Assembly (NCBI GenBank): GCA_938005345.1
Contig: CALLNG010000103.1
Location: 1-5,922, forward strand
Source: an uncultured Clostridia bacterium
GTDB lineage: Bacteria; Bacillota; Clostridia; RUG12999
Direction: 5' to 3'
DNA length: 5,922 nt
A program made the translations under genes and the position numbers. This document shows positions 5,217 through 5,922 of this stretch, piece by piece. Each line of letters opens with the position of its first letter. Within the stretch, counting starts at the first letter, position 1. The notes beneath the pieces were generated by a model. The model saw only the letters and a list, made by a program, of their open reading frames with translations. It was not told where the DNA came from and did not search any database.

Positions 5217-5922
5217 ATTGGTTCCCTCCAAAGCAGTAATAGGCCAGCGGCACAAACGCAGCCAGGTTGATGACAGACACCGCTATCATCAGCGCATCCT
5301 GCGCCGGAATATGGTACACGGGCTGTGGCTGGAGCGACAGCACCAGCACATAGCCGATATTCAAAAAGGCGGTAAAGCTGAACACGTCAAACAGCGGGCG
5401 CAGCGCTGTCCTTTGTTCCATTACAAACGCCACCAGCAGCAGCGCCGCCACCACCGAGATCGTCAGCGCAGATCCGTAGCCGTACTGCCGGCCGTTGATG
5501 GCGGTGGAATAGGTGTAGTAGATGATGGAGGTGGACGCGCGGCCGGGGCCGCCGTTGGTGGAGCTGACCAGGAGGTCATAGACCTTGAGAGAACCCGTTG
5601 TGATACCTACGATGCAGATGGTCATGGCCGGGGCCAGCATGGGCAGCGTGATGCGCAGGAACTGCCGGAGGGCAGATGCGCCATCCACCTTGGCCGCCTC
5701 GTAGAGGTCGCCGGGGATGGACTGCAGCGCGGCCAGATAGATCAGCATCCAGTAGCCGATCCATTGCCAGTTGTTGGCGATAAGAAAGCCGCCGAGCACG
5801 GTGCTCTCCTTGCCAAAGAGCATGGGGTTGGCGTCGATGCCAAGGCTTTTGAAAAGGGCGGGCAGCACGTTTCCGTAGATCTTGAGCCAGACGAAGCCCA
5901 CCACCACCGCGCTGATGAGGCA
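5185..5922 (-). CDS. Sugar ABC transporter permease (MalF/UgpA type), 5'-truncated, with an atypical membrane tail
   Basis: The frame enters from the right window edge (five further codons precede the GTG at 5907) and ends at TAG 5187-5185. Counting from that GTG, residues 1-160 are a binding-protein-dependent sugar permease. The cytoplasmic EAA loop, which docks on the ATPase, is clear at 70-93 (EAAKVDGASALRQF, then ITLPMLAP), followed by STNGGPGRAST and the usual last signature INGRQYGYGSAL (137-148). A normal permease ends about 20-25 residues later. Here the frame goes on for about 80 residues (163-240) with two more hydrophobic segments (about 175-192 and 205-225) that do not look like a permease, and more like the C-terminal end of a polytopic glycosyltransferase. 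Codons shift from GCC/CTC/ATC-rich to GCG/CTG-rich and then mixed near 5410-5480. No second permease gene follows; the glycosyltransferase start overlaps by 32 bases. The permease identity is firm, the unity of the frame is doubtful. Confidence 0.8.
   Translation of the reverse strand, partial: CLISAVVVGFVWLKIYGNVLPALFKSLGIDANPMLFGKESTVLGGFLIANNWQWIGYWMLIYLAALQSIPGDLYEAAKVDGASALRQFLRITLPMLAPAMTICIVGITTGSLKVYDLLVSSTNGGPGRASTSIIYYTYSTAINGRQYGYGSALTISVVAALLLVAFVMEQRTALRPLFDVFSFTAFLNIGYVLVLSLQPQPVYHIPAQDALMIAVSVINLAAFVPLAYYCFGGNQFETVIKKRSK
5225..5229 (-). promoter_or_regulatory. Ribosome-binding site that sets a TTG start for the glycosyltransferase
   Basis: The minus strand reads GGAGG, eight bases before TTG at 5216-5214. 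It is the only good Shine-Dalgarno sequence near the start of the frame, and no ATG occurs between it and the first membrane helix. It lies inside the 3' end of the upstream membrane-protein frame, consistent with coupled translation. Confidence 0.7.

Noticed and set aside
1..5922. CRISPR arrays, tRNA or rRNA genes, insertion sequences, phage or defence genes
   Set aside because: No regularly spaced repeats, tRNA-like cloverleaf, transposase motif or defence-type domain was seen on either strand.

Overview
The window looks like a chromosomal piece of a Gram-positive Clostridia-type bacterium, perhaps a gut Oscillospirales or related lineage. The grounds are a long-form ribosome hibernation factor with an AGGAGG ribosome-binding site, a class I two-subunit-type fumarase alpha chain, SigA-like promoter spacing, and a PMT-family glycosyltransferase next to GtrA. 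The lineage is an inference from gene content and style, not a database match. Every gene I can support lies on the minus strand, so transcription runs from the right end to the left end.

From right to left: (i) 5185-5922 is the 3' part of a sugar ABC-transporter permease, cut by the window edge. After its last conserved motif it continues in frame into a membrane tail that does not look like a permease. Base composition drops at the same place (about 68-70% GC in two 60-base blocks before it, about 52-62% after), so the reading frame may be a natural or assembly-made chimera. (ii) 3423-5216 is a PMT/GT39-like polytopic glycosyltransferase with a beta-rich, discoidin-like insert in its first outer loop. 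Its start is probably a TTG behind a GGAGG. (iii) 2894-3376 is a GtrA-family four-helix membrane protein. (iv) 2244-2897 is a phosphoglycolate-phosphatase-like HAD hydrolase that overlaps gtrA by GTGA. (v) 1383-2225 is the alpha subunit of an iron-sulfur fumarase or tartrate dehydratase, with no beta subunit beside it. The short spacings from (ii) to (v) suggest co-transcription.

The 215-base gap at 1168-1382 has no gene but is rich in nested and competing inverted repeats. It sits directly upstream of the ribosome hibernation factor gene (637-1167), which is where the structured raiA-motif noncoding RNA is known to occur. The hibernation gene ends at a strong intrinsic terminator (581-617).

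The leftmost unit starts at a good SigA-type promoter (-35 TTTACA, 17-base spacer, -10 TAAAAT). Its leader of about 140 bases contains a perfect intrinsic terminator just before the ribosome-binding site, plus a possible antiterminator pairing. This is the layout of an attenuated or riboswitch-controlled gene. The gene it controls (1-364, cut by the left edge) encodes a secreted protein with a signal peptide and a GLUG-type repeat.

The glycosyltransferase and GtrA could work together: GtrA-type proteins move polyprenyl-phosphate-linked sugars across the membrane, and PMT-type enzymes use such donors on the outer face. No polyprenyl-phosphate sugar synthase is in view, so the pairing is an inference. 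The strongest leads for a second look are the structured RNA upstream of hpf, the attenuator-like leader, and the permease/membrane-tail junction.
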